Assembly (NCBI GenBank): GCA_023458095.1
Contig: JAEXAS010000012.1
Location: 1 to 35,035, forward strand
Length of the DNA: 35,035 nt
Origin: Actinomycetes bacterium
GTDB lineage: Bacteria > Actinomycetota > Actinomycetes > Propionibacteriales > Propionibacteriaceae
Direction: 5' to 3'
In this document: piece after piece, positions 8,469 through 16,997 of the stretch
How positions within the stretch are numbered: position 1 is the first letter of the stretch
How the letters are laid out: every line of letters begins with the position of its first letter
The notes under the pieces: generated by a model
What the model saw: the letters and a program-made list of their open reading frames with translations, nothing else
The model's database searches: none
What the model was told of the DNA's origin: nothing
Made by a program: the position numbers and the translations under genes

Positions 8469-9014
8469 CTAGCCGCGACCGCCGATCAATTCCACCAGGG
8501 CGGCGTTGAAGGCGGGTAGATCGCGGGGGCTGCGGCTGGAGAGCAGGTTGCCGTCGACGACAACCTCCGCGTCGGTCCACTCAGCACCGGCATTCTTCAG
8601 GTCCGTGGAGATGCGCGTGGTGGAGGTGAGCTTGCGTCCGGCGACCGCACCGGCTTCGATCATGATCCAGGGGCCGTGGCAGATCGAGGCGACCGGCTTG
8701 TCGGCGTCGAAGAAGGCCCTCACGAAGGCGATCGCCTGGGGGTTGTTGCGGATCTTGTCGGAATTCAAGGTGCCGCCCGGCAGCACCAGGGCGTCGAAAT
8801 CGGCAGGATCGGCCTCGTCCAAAGTGAGATCGACGGTGAAGTCATCACCACGATCCCAGTCGTGGATCAGGGCGGTGATGGTGCCCGGTTCCTCGCTCAC
8901 CAGCACCGGTTGGGCGCCAGCTGATTCGAGGGTCGCCCACGGCTCGGTCAGTTCGGGCTGTTCCACGCCACGCTTGAGGAGGAACGCCACCTTCTTGCCA
9001 GTCAGGTCAGTCAT
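8469..9014 (-). CDS. DJ-1/PfpI-family type 1 glutamine-amidotransferase-like protein
   Basis: The protein has 181 residues from ATG at 9014. The start region TGKKVAFLLKRGVEQPEL, the middle FDALVLPGGTLNSDKIR (about 78-94) and the nucleophile elbow SICHGPW (Cys near 113) are those of the PfpI/YhbO branch, whose members are described as protease, chaperone or glyoxal/protein deglycases. The Glu in the GVEQPEL stretch fits the acidic partner of the catalytic Cys. The frame remains open upstream to 9248, but the extra 78 residues have no family match and ATG 9014 begins right before the first beta strand, so I take the short form (family length is about 170-190). It converges on the small membrane protein gene across the repeat cluster. 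A stress-related cytosolic role is likely. Confidence 0.88.
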   Translation of the reverse strand: MTDLTGKKVAFLLKRGVEQPELTEPWATLESAGAQPVLVSEEPGTITALIHDWDRGDDFTVDLTLDEADPADFDALVLPGGTLNSDKIRNNPQAIAFVRAFFDADKPVASICHGPWIMIEAGAVAGRKLTSTTRISTDLKNAGAEWTDAEVVVDGNLLSSRSPRDLPAFNAALVELIGGRG

Positions 9015-9228
9015 GAGCACCACGCTAGCCGTCCACAAGCGTCCCCAAAGGTGAAACAAATGCACCCCGCGCACATCAGACGGCCCGCCCAGATCCGTGT
9101 AGCTGCTGCCTTGGGCAAATGTCGAAAGCTCCGCCTTCACCTCCCCGCAGACGATCGCCAGCCGCTGAACCAGGGACGGCCCCAGCATTGACGGGCATCC
9201 CAGGACCTGAACCGCCGCTGCGAGTGGG

Positions 9229-9284
9229 GTCGCGGCCCGAGATCGCAAAGGGGAATTGCGTCGGATGATTGCTCGGGCCGCGAC
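9229..9284. other. Large nested inverted repeat, possible structured RNA or binding site
   Basis: Arms GTCGCGGCCCGAG (9229-9241) and CTCGGGCCGCGAC (9272-9284) are exact complements over 13 bp. The 30-nt loop contains a second perfect stem, CGCAA (9244-9248) with TTGCG (9256-9260), enclosing AGGGGAA. The element lies about 220 bp upstream of each flanking gene start. It matches no riboswitch class I can identify. Confidence 0.6.
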
Positions 9285-9471
9285 GTCTGGGGGGACTTAC
9301 GTGCTGGCATCGATCAGCAGCACCGCGTCGGCCGGGCGCAACAGTACCAGCCCAGCACAATCGCAACGAAGCCGCACCGCCGGCCCGGCGAGTTTGTCTT
9401 CCCGTTGACTCTTCGTTACCGAATCGGCCCCTGCCTCCCACCTGCGACTGGTTGCCTGCCCTGGGGGAAGC

Positions 9472-9487
9472 CCTGCGGCACCGCAGG
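9472..9487. promoter_or_regulatory. Palindrome just upstream of the phosphatase ribosome site
   Basis: CCTGCGG (9472-9478) and CCGCAGG (9481-9487) are perfect arms separated by CA. The palindrome ends 4 bp before the purine-rich ribosome site (9491-9505) of the secreted phosphatase gene. It could be an operator or a hairpin affecting translation; no regulator can be assigned. Confidence 0.4.
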
Positions 9488-9505
9488 TCAAGAGGAAGGG
9501 AAGAG

Positions 9506-12175
9506 ATGGGGAATTCGTTGGCTGCGCCTTTGCGGGGGCGGCGATGGTGGGCGGCCGGGTTGGCCGGCGCACTGCTGGCTGGACTTGCCGTATCAACACC
9601 GGCGACGGCTGTCGCGCCGGCGTCGAGCACCGTGATCAGCACTGCCACGACCACGTGGAAGTACCTCGACGACAACACCGAACCCTGCCCCACCGACAAC
9701 CTGAACTCCTGGACGGCCGCCAGCTTCGATGATTCGGCCTGGAAGAGCGCACAGGGTGGGTTCGGCGCCAAGTACGGTTCGGGAACCATTACTGGTGGCA
9801 CCATCAAGACCGTACTCAACCAATACATCGATCCGTCCGCAGCGACCAAGGTCGACGTTCCCACCTTCTTCTTCCGCAGCAGCTTCCAGCTCGACGACGC
9901 ACAACTCGCCGACCTTGACGCCTTGCACGGCTCGGTCACCTACGATGACGCTCTGCGCATCTACGTCAACGGCACCAAGGTCGCCGGATTCTTGGACGAC
10001 CGCGCCAGCGCCACCACCACGAACCTGCAATATGCCGGTGCCTCCAACGGCGACCCGACAACATCGAACTTCACGGTGCCCAAGGGTGCCGTTCATGCCG
10101 GAACCAACACCATCGCAGTGGCGCTCTACCAGGATCGCGAATCGAGTTCGGACATCTACTTCGACCTCACCAGCCTCGTGGCCGACTTCGTCGACCCGGC
10201 AGCGGTGCCCCAGATCAGCGACGTCAGCTTGAACGTCGGCTCTGATTCCGGTCAGCGCAATGTGGCCTGGTACTCCTCACTGGACGTGCCGCAGTCGGTA
10301 CAGGTGGCGCCCGCATCGGCGATGACCGGTCCGGAGTTCCCGGCAGCCCAGGCGACCACCTTCGCCACAAGCTCGGACGGAGTAGCCACCGCCGCTGGCA
10401 GCTACTGGCGCCACGCCACGATGACCGACCTGAAGCCGGCCACCGACTACGTCTACCGGGTCGGCAATGATGCGGCTTGGTCGCAGACCTACACGGTGAA
10501 GACCCAAGCCGATGACCACGACATCACTTTCCTCGCGGTCGGCGATGTGCAGGAAGGCGCCTCCGGGAACCTCACCAATGATCAGGCGGGATGGCAGAGC
10601 ACCGTCGACAAAGCGCTCACCGCTACTCCGGACACCGACTTCATCTTGTCGCTGGGTGACCAGGTCAACACCGCTGCGAATGAGGATCAGTACAACGCCT
10701 TCCTCGCCCCCCAGCAGTTGACCGGGATCGCGACGGCCACCACCATCGGCAACCACGATGTCGGATCCCTGGCCTACGCCCAGCACTTCAACATGCCCAA
10801 TGTGGATGCCGAACACGGCGCCGCCGGCAACAGCACCAGCTCCGGCGGTGACTACTGGTTCAGCTACGGCGACGCGCTGATCATGGACCTGAACTCCAAC
10901 AACACCGACAACGCCAGCCACGCCGAGTTCATCACCAAGACCATCGCGGCTCACCCCGAGGCGAAGTGGCGGATCGTGGCGTTCCATCACTCCATCTACA
11001 GCACCGCTTCGCACGCCGAGGACGCCGACATCGTGGCCCGCCGGTCCGCCCTGCCGACCATCCTCTCTCAGGCGAATGTCGACCTGGTGCTGATGGGTCA
11101 CGACCATGTCTATGCCCGCACCTGGCTGATCAAGGACGGTGCGATCGACGAGGACACCACCCAGGGACCCAAAGCCGCGGTGGCGTCCAAGCCCGGAGAC
11201 GTGCTTTATGTCACCGGCAACTCGGCCAGCGGATCGAAGTACTACGGCATCTCGGGCAGCTACGACTGGGTCGCAGCCACCAACCAGGACCAGTTGCCCA
11301 GCTACACCACGGTGCGGGTCACCGGATCGGCGATCACGCTGACCACCGTCCACACCGCTGACGGCTCCACGATCGACACTGTGTCTTTGACCAAGGCCGA
11401 TCTCACCAAGCCTGAACTGAGCGTCCCTGCCGACAATCGGATCCTGGTGGACACCGCCTTCGACCCGATGGCGGGTGTCTCGGCCACCGATGATGTCGAT
11501 GGCGATCTGACCAGCGCCATCACGGTGGACGGCCAGGTGAATACTGCTGTGCCGGGCGACTACGCACTGACCTACTCGGTATCGGACAAGGCCGGCAACA
11601 CCACGAAGGTCACCCGTACCGTCACGGTGCTGGCCGGAAGCCTGACCGCTACCGGCAGCGCCCGCATCAGTGGCATCGCCAAGGTCGGCTCGGTTCTCAC
11701 CGCGATCGCCCCGGCCTGGAGCCCCACGCCCGCCATCAGCTATCAGTGGCTGCTCAACGGCAAGCCTCTGGCCGGCAAGACCAGCGCACGGCTCACCGTC
11801 GCCCCGGCTTATGCCGGTGCGCGGTTGTCGGTGCGAATCGTCGGAACGCGCAGTGGCTATGCGTCGATCTCCCAGACCTCGGCATCGGTCCTGGTCAGCA
11901 AGGCGAACTTCAGCCGAACCAGCAGGCCGAAGATCCTCGGCAAGGCCCAGGTGGGCCGCAAGCTGACGGTGAGCACCGGCAGGTGGTCACCGTCACCGGC
12001 ATTCCGCTTCCGCTGGTACGCCAACGGCAAGGTCATCAAGGGCGCCACCGGAACGCGCCTGAAGCTGACCAAGAAGCTCAAGGGCAAGCGCATCAGCGTC
12101 ATGCTCGTGGCCACCAAGGCCGGTTACAACACCCGGACGCTCACCTCGGGTCGTACCGCTGCCGTGAAGCGCTGA
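9506..12175 (+). CDS. Secreted multidomain purple-acid-phosphatase-like metallophosphatase
   Basis: The protein has 889 residues from ATG at 9506, preceded by AGGAAGGGAAGAG. A signal peptide (GRRWW, a hydrophobic run, then TPATA near 31-35) sends it out of the cell. Next comes a beta-sandwich region (about 45-225) ending with a jelly-roll-like segment, then a purple-acid-phosphatase N-terminal/FN3-like domain (230-335). The metallophosphatase core follows (340-555): GDV near 345, GDQ near 388, GNHD near 414, HHS near 494 and GHDHVYAR near 530 supply the two-metal ligands. A Cry22Aa/DUF5011-type Ig domain (about 633-710) and two tandem Ig-like repeats with a basic tail (710-889) follow, both with the pattern KVG..L...W.P.P...W..NGK. 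There is no LPXTG or C-terminal helix. It probably releases phosphate from esters outside the cell. The frame is open back to 9269, but that part lacks a signal sequence. Confidence 0.88.
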   Translation: MGNSLAAPLRGRRWWAAGLAGALLAGLAVSTPATAVAPASSTVISTATTTWKYLDDNTEPCPTDNLNSWTAASFDDSAWKSAQGGFGAKYGSGTITGGTIKTVLNQYIDPSAATKVDVPTFFFRSSFQLDDAQLADLDALHGSVTYDDALRIYVNGTKVAGFLDDRASATTTNLQYAGASNGDPTTSNFTVPKGAVHAGTNTIAVALYQDRESSSDIYFDLTSLVADFVDPAAVPQISDVSLNVGSDSGQRNVAWYSSLDVPQSVQVAPASAMTGPEFPAAQATTFATSSDGVATAAGSYWRHATMTDLKPATDYVYRVGNDAAWSQTYTVKTQADDHDITFLAVGDVQEGASGNLTNDQAGWQSTVDKALTATPDTDFILSLGDQVNTAANEDQYNAFLAPQQLTGIATATTIGNHDVGSLAYAQHFNMPNVDAEHGAAGNSTSSGGDYWFSYGDALIMDLNSNNTDNASHAEFITKTIAAHPEAKWRIVAFHHSIYSTASHAEDADIVARRSALPTILSQANVDLVLMGHDHVYARTWLIKDGAIDEDTTQGPKAAVASKPGDVLYVTGNSASGSKYYGISGSYDWVAATNQDQLPSYTTVRVTGSAITLTTVHTADGSTIDTVSLTKADLTKPELSVPADNRILVDTAFDPMAGVSATDDVDGDLTSAITVDGQVNTAVPGDYALTYSVSDKAGNTTKVTRTVTVLAGSLTATGSARISGIAKVGSVLTAIAPAWSPTPAISYQWLLNGKPLAGKTSARLTVAPAYAGARLSVRIVGTRSGYASISQTSASVLVSKANFSRTSRPKILGKAQVGRKLTVSTGRWSPSPAFRFRWYANGKVIKGATGTRLKLTKKLKGKRISVMLVATKAGYNTRTLTSGRTAAVKR

Positions 12176-12184
12176 CCCAACTTC

Positions 12185-12222
12185 CCAGGGGCGCTGTCGG
12201 ATCGATCCGGCGGCGCCCCTGG
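12185..12222 (+). terminator. Hairpin terminator after the phosphatase gene
   Basis: Ten-base perfect arms CCAGGGGCGC (12185-12194) and GCGCCCCTGG (12213-12222) begin 9 bp after the stop codon. The loop contains a further short inverted repeat (GGATCGATCC). There is no U-run, as usual in this group. Confidence 0.8.
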
Positions 12223-12305
12223 TGCGTCCGGCCCCGACGACCAGCGATCCGAATCGTCGCGGAACCTCGCTAGAGTTAGCTGGTCACCAACCGAGGAGTG
12301 CGCCC

Positions 12306-13745
12306 GTGGCCGATTCCGCCAGCACCGTGTCCCAGATCTACGCCCAAACGTTGGGTGTGATCGAATCCGTCGAACCCCGTATCGCCGGAGCCATCCGGTC
12401 GGAGTTGAGTGATCAGCGAGGTTCGTTGAAGCTCATCGCCAGCGAGAACTACGCCTCGTTGCCGGTGCTACTCACCATGGGGAACTGGCTGAGCGACAAG
12501 TACGCCGAAGGCACGGTCGGGCACCGCTTCTATGCCGGCTGCCAGAACGTCGACACCGTTGAGGCAGTCGCCGCAGAACACGCCCGCGAACTGTTCGGCG
12601 CCGAGTACGCCTATGTGCAGCCGCACTCCGGCATCGATGCCAACCTGGTGGCCTACTGGGCGATCCTGGCCCACCGCATCGAAAGCCCCACCTTGGAACG
12701 GCTGGGCGCCAAGACCGTCAACGACCTGTCCGAGGACGATTGGGAGGCCCTGCGCGCCACCTTCAACGCCCAGCGAGTCATGGGCATGAGCCTGGACGCC
12801 GGGGGCCACCTCACCCACGGTTTCCGACACAACATCTCCGGCAAGATGTTCCGTCAGCACTCCTACGGCACCAATCCCGAGACCGGCCTGATCGACTACG
12901 ACAAGCTGCTCGCCGACGCCCGGGAGTTCAAGCCGCTGATTCTGGTGGCCGGTTACTCGGCTTACCCGCGTCGGGTGAACTTCGCCAAGATGCGCGAGAT
13001 CGCCGACGAAGTAGGCGCCACCCTCTTTGTCGACATGGCCCATTTCGCTGGCCTGGTGGCCGGCAAGGTGTTCACCGGCGAAGAGAACCCGGTGCCCTAT
13101 GCCCATGTGGTCGCTTCCACCACGCACAAGTCGTTGCGCGGGCCGCGTGGCGGTTTCGTGCTGGCCACCTCCGAGTACGCGCCGAGTGTGGATCGTGGCT
13201 GTCCGATGGTGTTGGGCGGTCCGCTCAGCCATGTGATGGCGGCCAAGGCCGTCGCCTTCGCCGAGGCTCGGCAGGCGAGCTTCCAGGACTACGCGCAGGC
13301 GGTGGCCGACAATGCCCAGGCCTTGGCTGAGGGTTTGCTCTCCCGGGGCGTGAAGCTGGTCACCGGTGGCACTGACAACCACCTGGTTCTGCTGGATGTG
13401 AGTTCCTTCGGATTGACCGGTCGTCAGGCCGAGTCGGCTCTGTTGGACTCCGGCGTGGTGACCAACCGCAACTCCGTGCCCAACGACCCCAACGGCGCCT
13501 GGTACACCTCCGGTGTGCGCATCGGCACCCCGGCCCTGACCAGCCGTGGCTTTGGCCCGGCCGAGTTCGACCGGGTCGCCGACCTCATCACCACGGTGTT
13601 GAGGTCTACCTCGCCGGTAACCGCCTCCACCGGCGCCCCTGGCAAGGCGAAGTACACCATCGCCGACGGCGTCGCCGACCGTACCCACGCTGCCGCCGCT
13701 GAACTGCTGGCCGGCAACCCGCTGTACCCGGGCCTGGAGCTCTAA
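12306..13745 (+). CDS. glyA: Serine hydroxymethyltransferase, long form
   Basis: The protein has 479 residues from GTG at 12306, with GAGGAG seven bases upstream. It interconverts serine and glycine with tetrahydrofolate, supplying one-carbon units. The pyridoxal phosphate Lys is in STTHKSLRGPRGG (Lys275). SENYAS (46-51), HRFYAGC (73-79), QPHSGIDAN (105-113), GGHLTHG (166-172) and FVDMAHFAGLVAG (241-253) are all present. The common bacterial enzyme has about 420 residues. Here about 37 extra residues at 121-157 (ILAHRIESPTLER...LRATFNAQR) lie between the QPHSG and GGHLTHG blocks, and there is extra sequence near the C-terminus. As I recall, chlamydial GlyA and some propionibacterial enzymes have this long form. 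The gene stands alone between a terminator and a repeat cluster. Confidence 0.95.
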   Translation: MADSASTVSQIYAQTLGVIESVEPRIAGAIRSELSDQRGSLKLIASENYASLPVLLTMGNWLSDKYAEGTVGHRFYAGCQNVDTVEAVAAEHARELFGAEYAYVQPHSGIDANLVAYWAILAHRIESPTLERLGAKTVNDLSEDDWEALRATFNAQRVMGMSLDAGGHLTHGFRHNISGKMFRQHSYGTNPETGLIDYDKLLADAREFKPLILVAGYSAYPRRVNFAKMREIADEVGATLFVDMAHFAGLVAGKVFTGEENPVPYAHVVASTTHKSLRGPRGGFVLATSEYAPSVDRGCPMVLGGPLSHVMAAKAVAFAEARQASFQDYAQAVADNAQALAEGLLSRGVKLVTGGTDNHLVLLDVSSFGLTGRQAESALLDSGVVTNRNSVPNDPNGAWYTSGVRIGTPALTSRGFGPAEFDRVADLITTVLRSTSPVTASTGAPGKAKYTIADGVADRTHAAAAELLAGNPLYPGLEL

Positions 13746-13760
13746 GCTCCACCCGCCGCG

Positions 13761-13968
13761 CCAACCAGCACCCCGTTGGCTGAGCTTGTCGAAGCCCACC
13801 CCTATGCCCTTCGACAAGCTCAGGGAACACACGACAAGCTCGAACGCCGAACTCAAAGCACCACCCCGCGCACAAACCAGCACCCCCGCTAGCTGAGCCT
13901 GTCGAAGCCCGCGCCATGCCCTTCGACAAGCTCAGGGAACGAAAGTGCTAGCCCATCGACAAGATCAG
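13761..13968. repeat. Cluster of family A REP-like repeats between glyA and the DUF2207 gene
   Basis: Two inverted pairs of the family A core fill most of the 241-bp gap: CTGAGCTTGTCGAAG (13780-13794) with CTTCGACAAGCTCAG (13809-13823), and CTGAGCCTGTCGAAG (13893-13907) with CTTCGACAAGCTCAG (13921-13935). The pairs are about 113 bp apart and each is preceded by a similar ACCAGCACCCC leader, so the block was duplicated. Decayed single copies lie near 13829-13842 and 13955-13968. The flanking genes converge here, so each pair could fold as a bidirectional terminator. No gene is supported. Confidence 0.9.
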
Positions 13969-13986
13969 GGAATGAGGGGGCGTTGG

Positions 13987-15684
13987 TCAGCGGCTGAAGA
14001 GAGTGCCCTGCAGGGTGGTCACGAAGTTGTTCATGGAGGCTGGGAAGTCGGCCAGATGCCAACTCTCGGGCCCGTGGTACCACTCCAGGTCGGTCGAGTC
14101 GGGATGCTCGTCGTCGTCGGCGTCAGCGATTGCAGCAAGCCAACGGTCTCGACCACCGAGGACGATGGCGTAGGGCAGCAGCGGGGAGACGCTTCGATAG
14201 GGATCATCGGCAGTCAGGTTCTTCACCGGGTGAGTGAGGAGGTCCCCGCGCAGGATGTCCAATCCTCGCAGCACGGCGATACCGGTGGCGGTGCGGGCTG
14301 GCATCTCCCGAGAGACAAACATCAATCCCAGCGCCACCAGGATCAACGATAGACCCAACAGTCCGAAGCCGGTCAGCGCGATGAGCGCAGCCGCGCCCGC
14401 CGTGGCCGCGACCAGAACGATCCAGCTCACCATGCCCCAACTGCTCCGGGTGGCGTCGGGGCGACGGGCGAACCAACCAGCCTCGACCACCTCGTCATAG
14501 AGTTCGGACTGGATATCACCGATGGCGGCCGACAAGGTGCCCGGCAGGTGGGACAGCTTGATCGGATCACCCTGTGCCGGCGCCACCGCGTCGAGCAAGG
14601 TGCGCTCAAAGTCATGCAAGGGCTCGGAGTTCACCCGCCGAGTAAAGGTCCAGTCGGTGGGCGCATGCTCGCTTTCCCGAGGCAGTTCGGTGATGGTCAG
14701 ATGACCACGCACCGCCAGATCGAGCACCGAGGCGGTGATGTCAACCGGATCGACTCGTTCGTCGATCAGGGTGCCGATAGTGCCGGGGTGGACTTCCTCC
14801 AGCACTGTGAAGGCGGTCTGCCCGGCCGCGATGGGCTCGAAATCGGCGATCAGAATGGGGTCCACCGCTCCGCTGAAGTCGCGACCGATCTTGCGGTGCG
14901 CCAGCCACAACCCGACTGCTCCCAGCAACACCACGGCGAGCGCCAATCCCAGCGCTAGGGCATCCACGGAAAAGGCCCGCTCGGCCGTCCACAACTGCCG
15001 GTGGTCTTCATTGACGGCGACCTGGCCAGCCGGGAATCCCAAGGTGGCGATCACCACATCGCCGGCCTGAACACCATCCTGGCGGAAGGTCGGCTGCGGG
15101 TAGTCATGGTTGCCACCGGCGTAGTAGGTGCATGCTCCCGGAGCGGACGGCGCACCCGCAGCGCAGTCGAGGTAGTTGAACACCCCGGGGCTGGAGATGA
15201 CGCCGTCGAACCGGTGTACCGGGGCGCTGAGGCCCTGCAGCAGCGGCCAGGTCACCAAGGTTCCCTGATCGACATTGCTCGTGGCAGCACCGGTGACGAC
15301 ATAGCTCAGGATCAGCGGCTTGCTGAGCCCCGCGGTCGGCATGTCGATGGTGAGGCTGGAGCCGGTGCTACCCAACTCGGGCGTGAGGACGGCCCCATCG
15401 CTGGACAAGGTCACGTTGCTCACCTGGTAGCGGTATTCGGTCGCCTTCGCGGTACGTCGAGTGGTCTGAATCACCTGTTGCAGCCGCTCCGGCGCTGCGC
15501 CGACGAAGGTGATTTCGGCCTGCACAGCAAGGCTGCCGTTCGGCGACAGGACAGCTTTGACGGTGTAGGTGGCGACCTCACCGGGGTTCGCGGCCCCTGC
15601 GGTCGCAACCATGCCCCCTGCCAGCCCCAGACTCGCCAACATGATCGCCAGCGTGCGTAGCATCCTGGTCGCGCGTTTCGCCAT
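13987..15684 (-). CDS. DUF2207 membrane protein
   Basis: The protein has 565 residues from ATG at 15684, with AGAGGAA upstream. A signal sequence (hydrophobic run about 8-30, TAGAANPG) leads to an extracellular beta-rich N-terminal domain (about 32-235) that carries the DUF2207 pattern (TYTVKAVLSPNGSLAVQAEITF). A transmembrane helix follows at about 243-265 (ALGLALAVVLLGAVGLWLAHRK). A middle cytosolic part has the family's winged-helix-like stretch HPGTIGTLIDERVDPVDITASVLDLAVRGHL, given by position about 306-335. Two more helices lie near 425-462 (WIVLVAATAGAAALIALTG and the run after it), with a C-terminal cytosolic tail. The function of DUF2207 proteins is unknown; they are common in actinobacteria. 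The gene converges on glyA and diverges from the zinc peptidase gene. Confidence 0.85.
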   Translation of the reverse strand: MAKRATRMLRTLAIMLASLGLAGGMVATAGAANPGEVATYTVKAVLSPNGSLAVQAEITFVGAAPERLQQVIQTTRRTAKATEYRYQVSNVTLSSDGAVLTPELGSTGSSLTIDMPTAGLSKPLILSYVVTGAATSNVDQGTLVTWPLLQGLSAPVHRFDGVISSPGVFNYLDCAAGAPSAPGACTYYAGGNHDYPQPTFRQDGVQAGDVVIATLGFPAGQVAVNEDHRQLWTAERAFSVDALALGLALAVVLLGAVGLWLAHRKIGRDFSGAVDPILIADFEPIAAGQTAFTVLEEVHPGTIGTLIDERVDPVDITASVLDLAVRGHLTITELPRESEHAPTDWTFTRRVNSEPLHDFERTLLDAVAPAQGDPIKLSHLPGTLSAAIGDIQSELYDEVVEAGWFARRPDATRSSWGMVSWIVLVAATAGAAALIALTGFGLLGLSLILVALGLMFVSREMPARTATGIAVLRGLDILRGDLLTHPVKNLTADDPYRSVSPLLPYAIVLGGRDRWLAAIADADDDEHPDSTDLEWYHGPESWHLADFPASMNNFVTTLQGTLFSR

Positions 15685-15853
15685 TCCGGTTCCTCTGCTG
15701 AGCGATCGGTGAATTCCGGCTACAGCCTAGCGAGGTCTTTCCCCGCAGATAACCCACCCATTCCCAACAATGGCCGTGGTCACCGGGGTGCGTTCTGCCC
15801 ACTCTTGCCGGTGCGCTGGTGCAGATTTCCTCGCAAGCATTAGTCTTCTCGAC

Positions 15854-16990
15854 GTGACGCAGAACTGGGGCAGTGCGAACAATGGTCCGCAATGGGGTGG
15901 CCAGCAGGCGTGGAACCGACCTCAGAATGCGTGGGGCGCCCCGAGCTACCCCGTGCAGCCGCCACCACCTCCGCCTCCGCCAGCGCCAGCCGCATTTCCA
16001 CCACCGGCTCCAGCAGCGGGCTACGCCGCCGGCTACGGTGCGCCCGCCTATCCCCCGCCCCAGGCACCCAAGCGCAAGAGCCCGGTGCTGGCCGTGGTGG
16101 GCGGGCTGGTCTTTGTTGTGGCCACCGCCTTCTTCTTGATCGCATTGAACAACTACCTCGACAGCGGCGGTGGCGACACTGGCAGCGGGGGCTACAAGGT
16201 CACCAATGTGCCGGCACCGGATTTCAATCCGCCCGACCTCCCGGTCCCGGACACCTATGAGGAGGCCTCCACCTGGCTGGACGACAATGCGATCTACGCC
16301 CAGTCCGTCCCAGTGCCGACCGATTGCACAGTTCCCTATCTGAACACCGCGACAGCCAGTTCCGCAGAGTTGGAGAAACACCTCACCAAACTCACCGGAT
16401 GTCTGTGGGGGGTGTGGGATCCGCCGATGACCGCTGCCGGGTTCACCCTGCCGCGTCCGCCGGTCACGGTGTACACCTCGCATGTCACCACCCCGTGCGG
16501 GGATGCCGAATCCGGTAATGCCTTCTATTGTGCCGCCGACCAGCACATCTACTACGCGACCGATCTGTATTCGATCCTGCCGAAGGATCTTCAGACCAAA
16601 CCCTTCGTCTCGGAAGTGGTCATGGCTCACGAATTCGGCCATGCCATCCAGGCCCGCACTGGGATTTTGATTTCGGAGAAGGCCCTGGCGCAGAAACTCA
16701 CCAGCAGCGAGGGCAAAGAGATGTCGCGTCGCACCGAGGTTCAGGCCGACTGCATGGCGGGCCTGTTCACCAACGCAGTCTCCAAGGCCAGCAAACTCGA
16801 GGGTGCCGATTTGGACAATCTGCGCAGCCTGGTCTTCAACATCGGCGATGACATCCTCACAGGCAAGTCCACCTACGAAGGCGACCACGGTTGGGGGAAG
16901 AACCGCCGGGCTTGGTTCGTCATCGGCCTGGAGAACTCCAGCATCGGCTCCTGCAACAGCTACACCGCCCCTTCGGGCAAGGTTCGCTAG
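15854..16990 (+). CDS. Membrane-anchored neutral zinc metallopeptidase (YpfJ-like)
   Basis: The protein has 378 residues from GTG at 15854. Residues 1-75 are a cytosolic tail rich in Gly, Asn, Trp and Pro, with a run of Pro at about 36-43. KRK then precedes one transmembrane helix (about 77-98) and a Gly/Ser linker. The outer domain carries the zinc-binding helix HEFGH (259-263, in VVMAHEFGHAIQ) and a likely third ligand Glu295 in EVQADCMAG, the arrangement of the YpfJ/neutral zinc metallopeptidase family. Several Cys in the outer domain may form disulfides. The frame is open to 15770, but GTG 15854 starts the glutamine-rich tail usual in actinobacterial members. Substrate unknown. It ends 7 bp from the end of convergent ispF with no terminator visible between. 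Confidence 0.87.
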   Translation: MTQNWGSANNGPQWGGQQAWNRPQNAWGAPSYPVQPPPPPPPPAPAAFPPPAPAAGYAAGYGAPAYPPPQAPKRKSPVLAVVGGLVFVVATAFFLIALNNYLDSGGGDTGSGGYKVTNVPAPDFNPPDLPVPDTYEEASTWLDDNAIYAQSVPVPTDCTVPYLNTATASSAELEKHLTKLTGCLWGVWDPPMTAAGFTLPRPPVTVYTSHVTTPCGDAESGNAFYCAADQHIYYATDLYSILPKDLQTKPFVSEVVMAHEFGHAIQARTGILISEKALAQKLTSSEGKEMSRRTEVQADCMAGLFTNAVSKASKLEGADLDNLRSLVFNIGDDILTGKSTYEGDHGWGKNRRAWFVIGLENSSIGSCNSYTAPSGKVR

Positions 16991-16997
16991 CTCGGCC

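Larger units (their letters stand above)
9015..9505. other. 491-bp divergent intergenic region
   Basis: The gap lies between the PfpI-like gene (minus) and the secreted phosphatase gene (plus) and should hold both promoters. Open frames cross it on both strands but have no recognisable domain. It contains a large hairpin at 9229-9284 and a short palindrome at 9472-9487 (both listed). I could not make out convincing -35/-10 pairs, and no tRNA or riboswitch that I can name. Confidence 0.6.

Noticed and set aside
9015..9248. Upstream extension of the PfpI-like frame
   Set aside because: The 78 added residues match no domain and exceed the family length; ATG 9014 starts just before the first beta strand.
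9285..9505. Riboswitch (c-di-GMP or c-di-AMP type) in the phosphatase leader
   Set aside because: A few words resemble conserved motifs (GTTACCGAATC), but the required core elements and pairing are missing.
12468..13883. 471-codon open frame opposite glyA
   Set aside because: Low-complexity His/Gly/Val-rich shadow of a clear glyA gene; its start reads through family A repeats.
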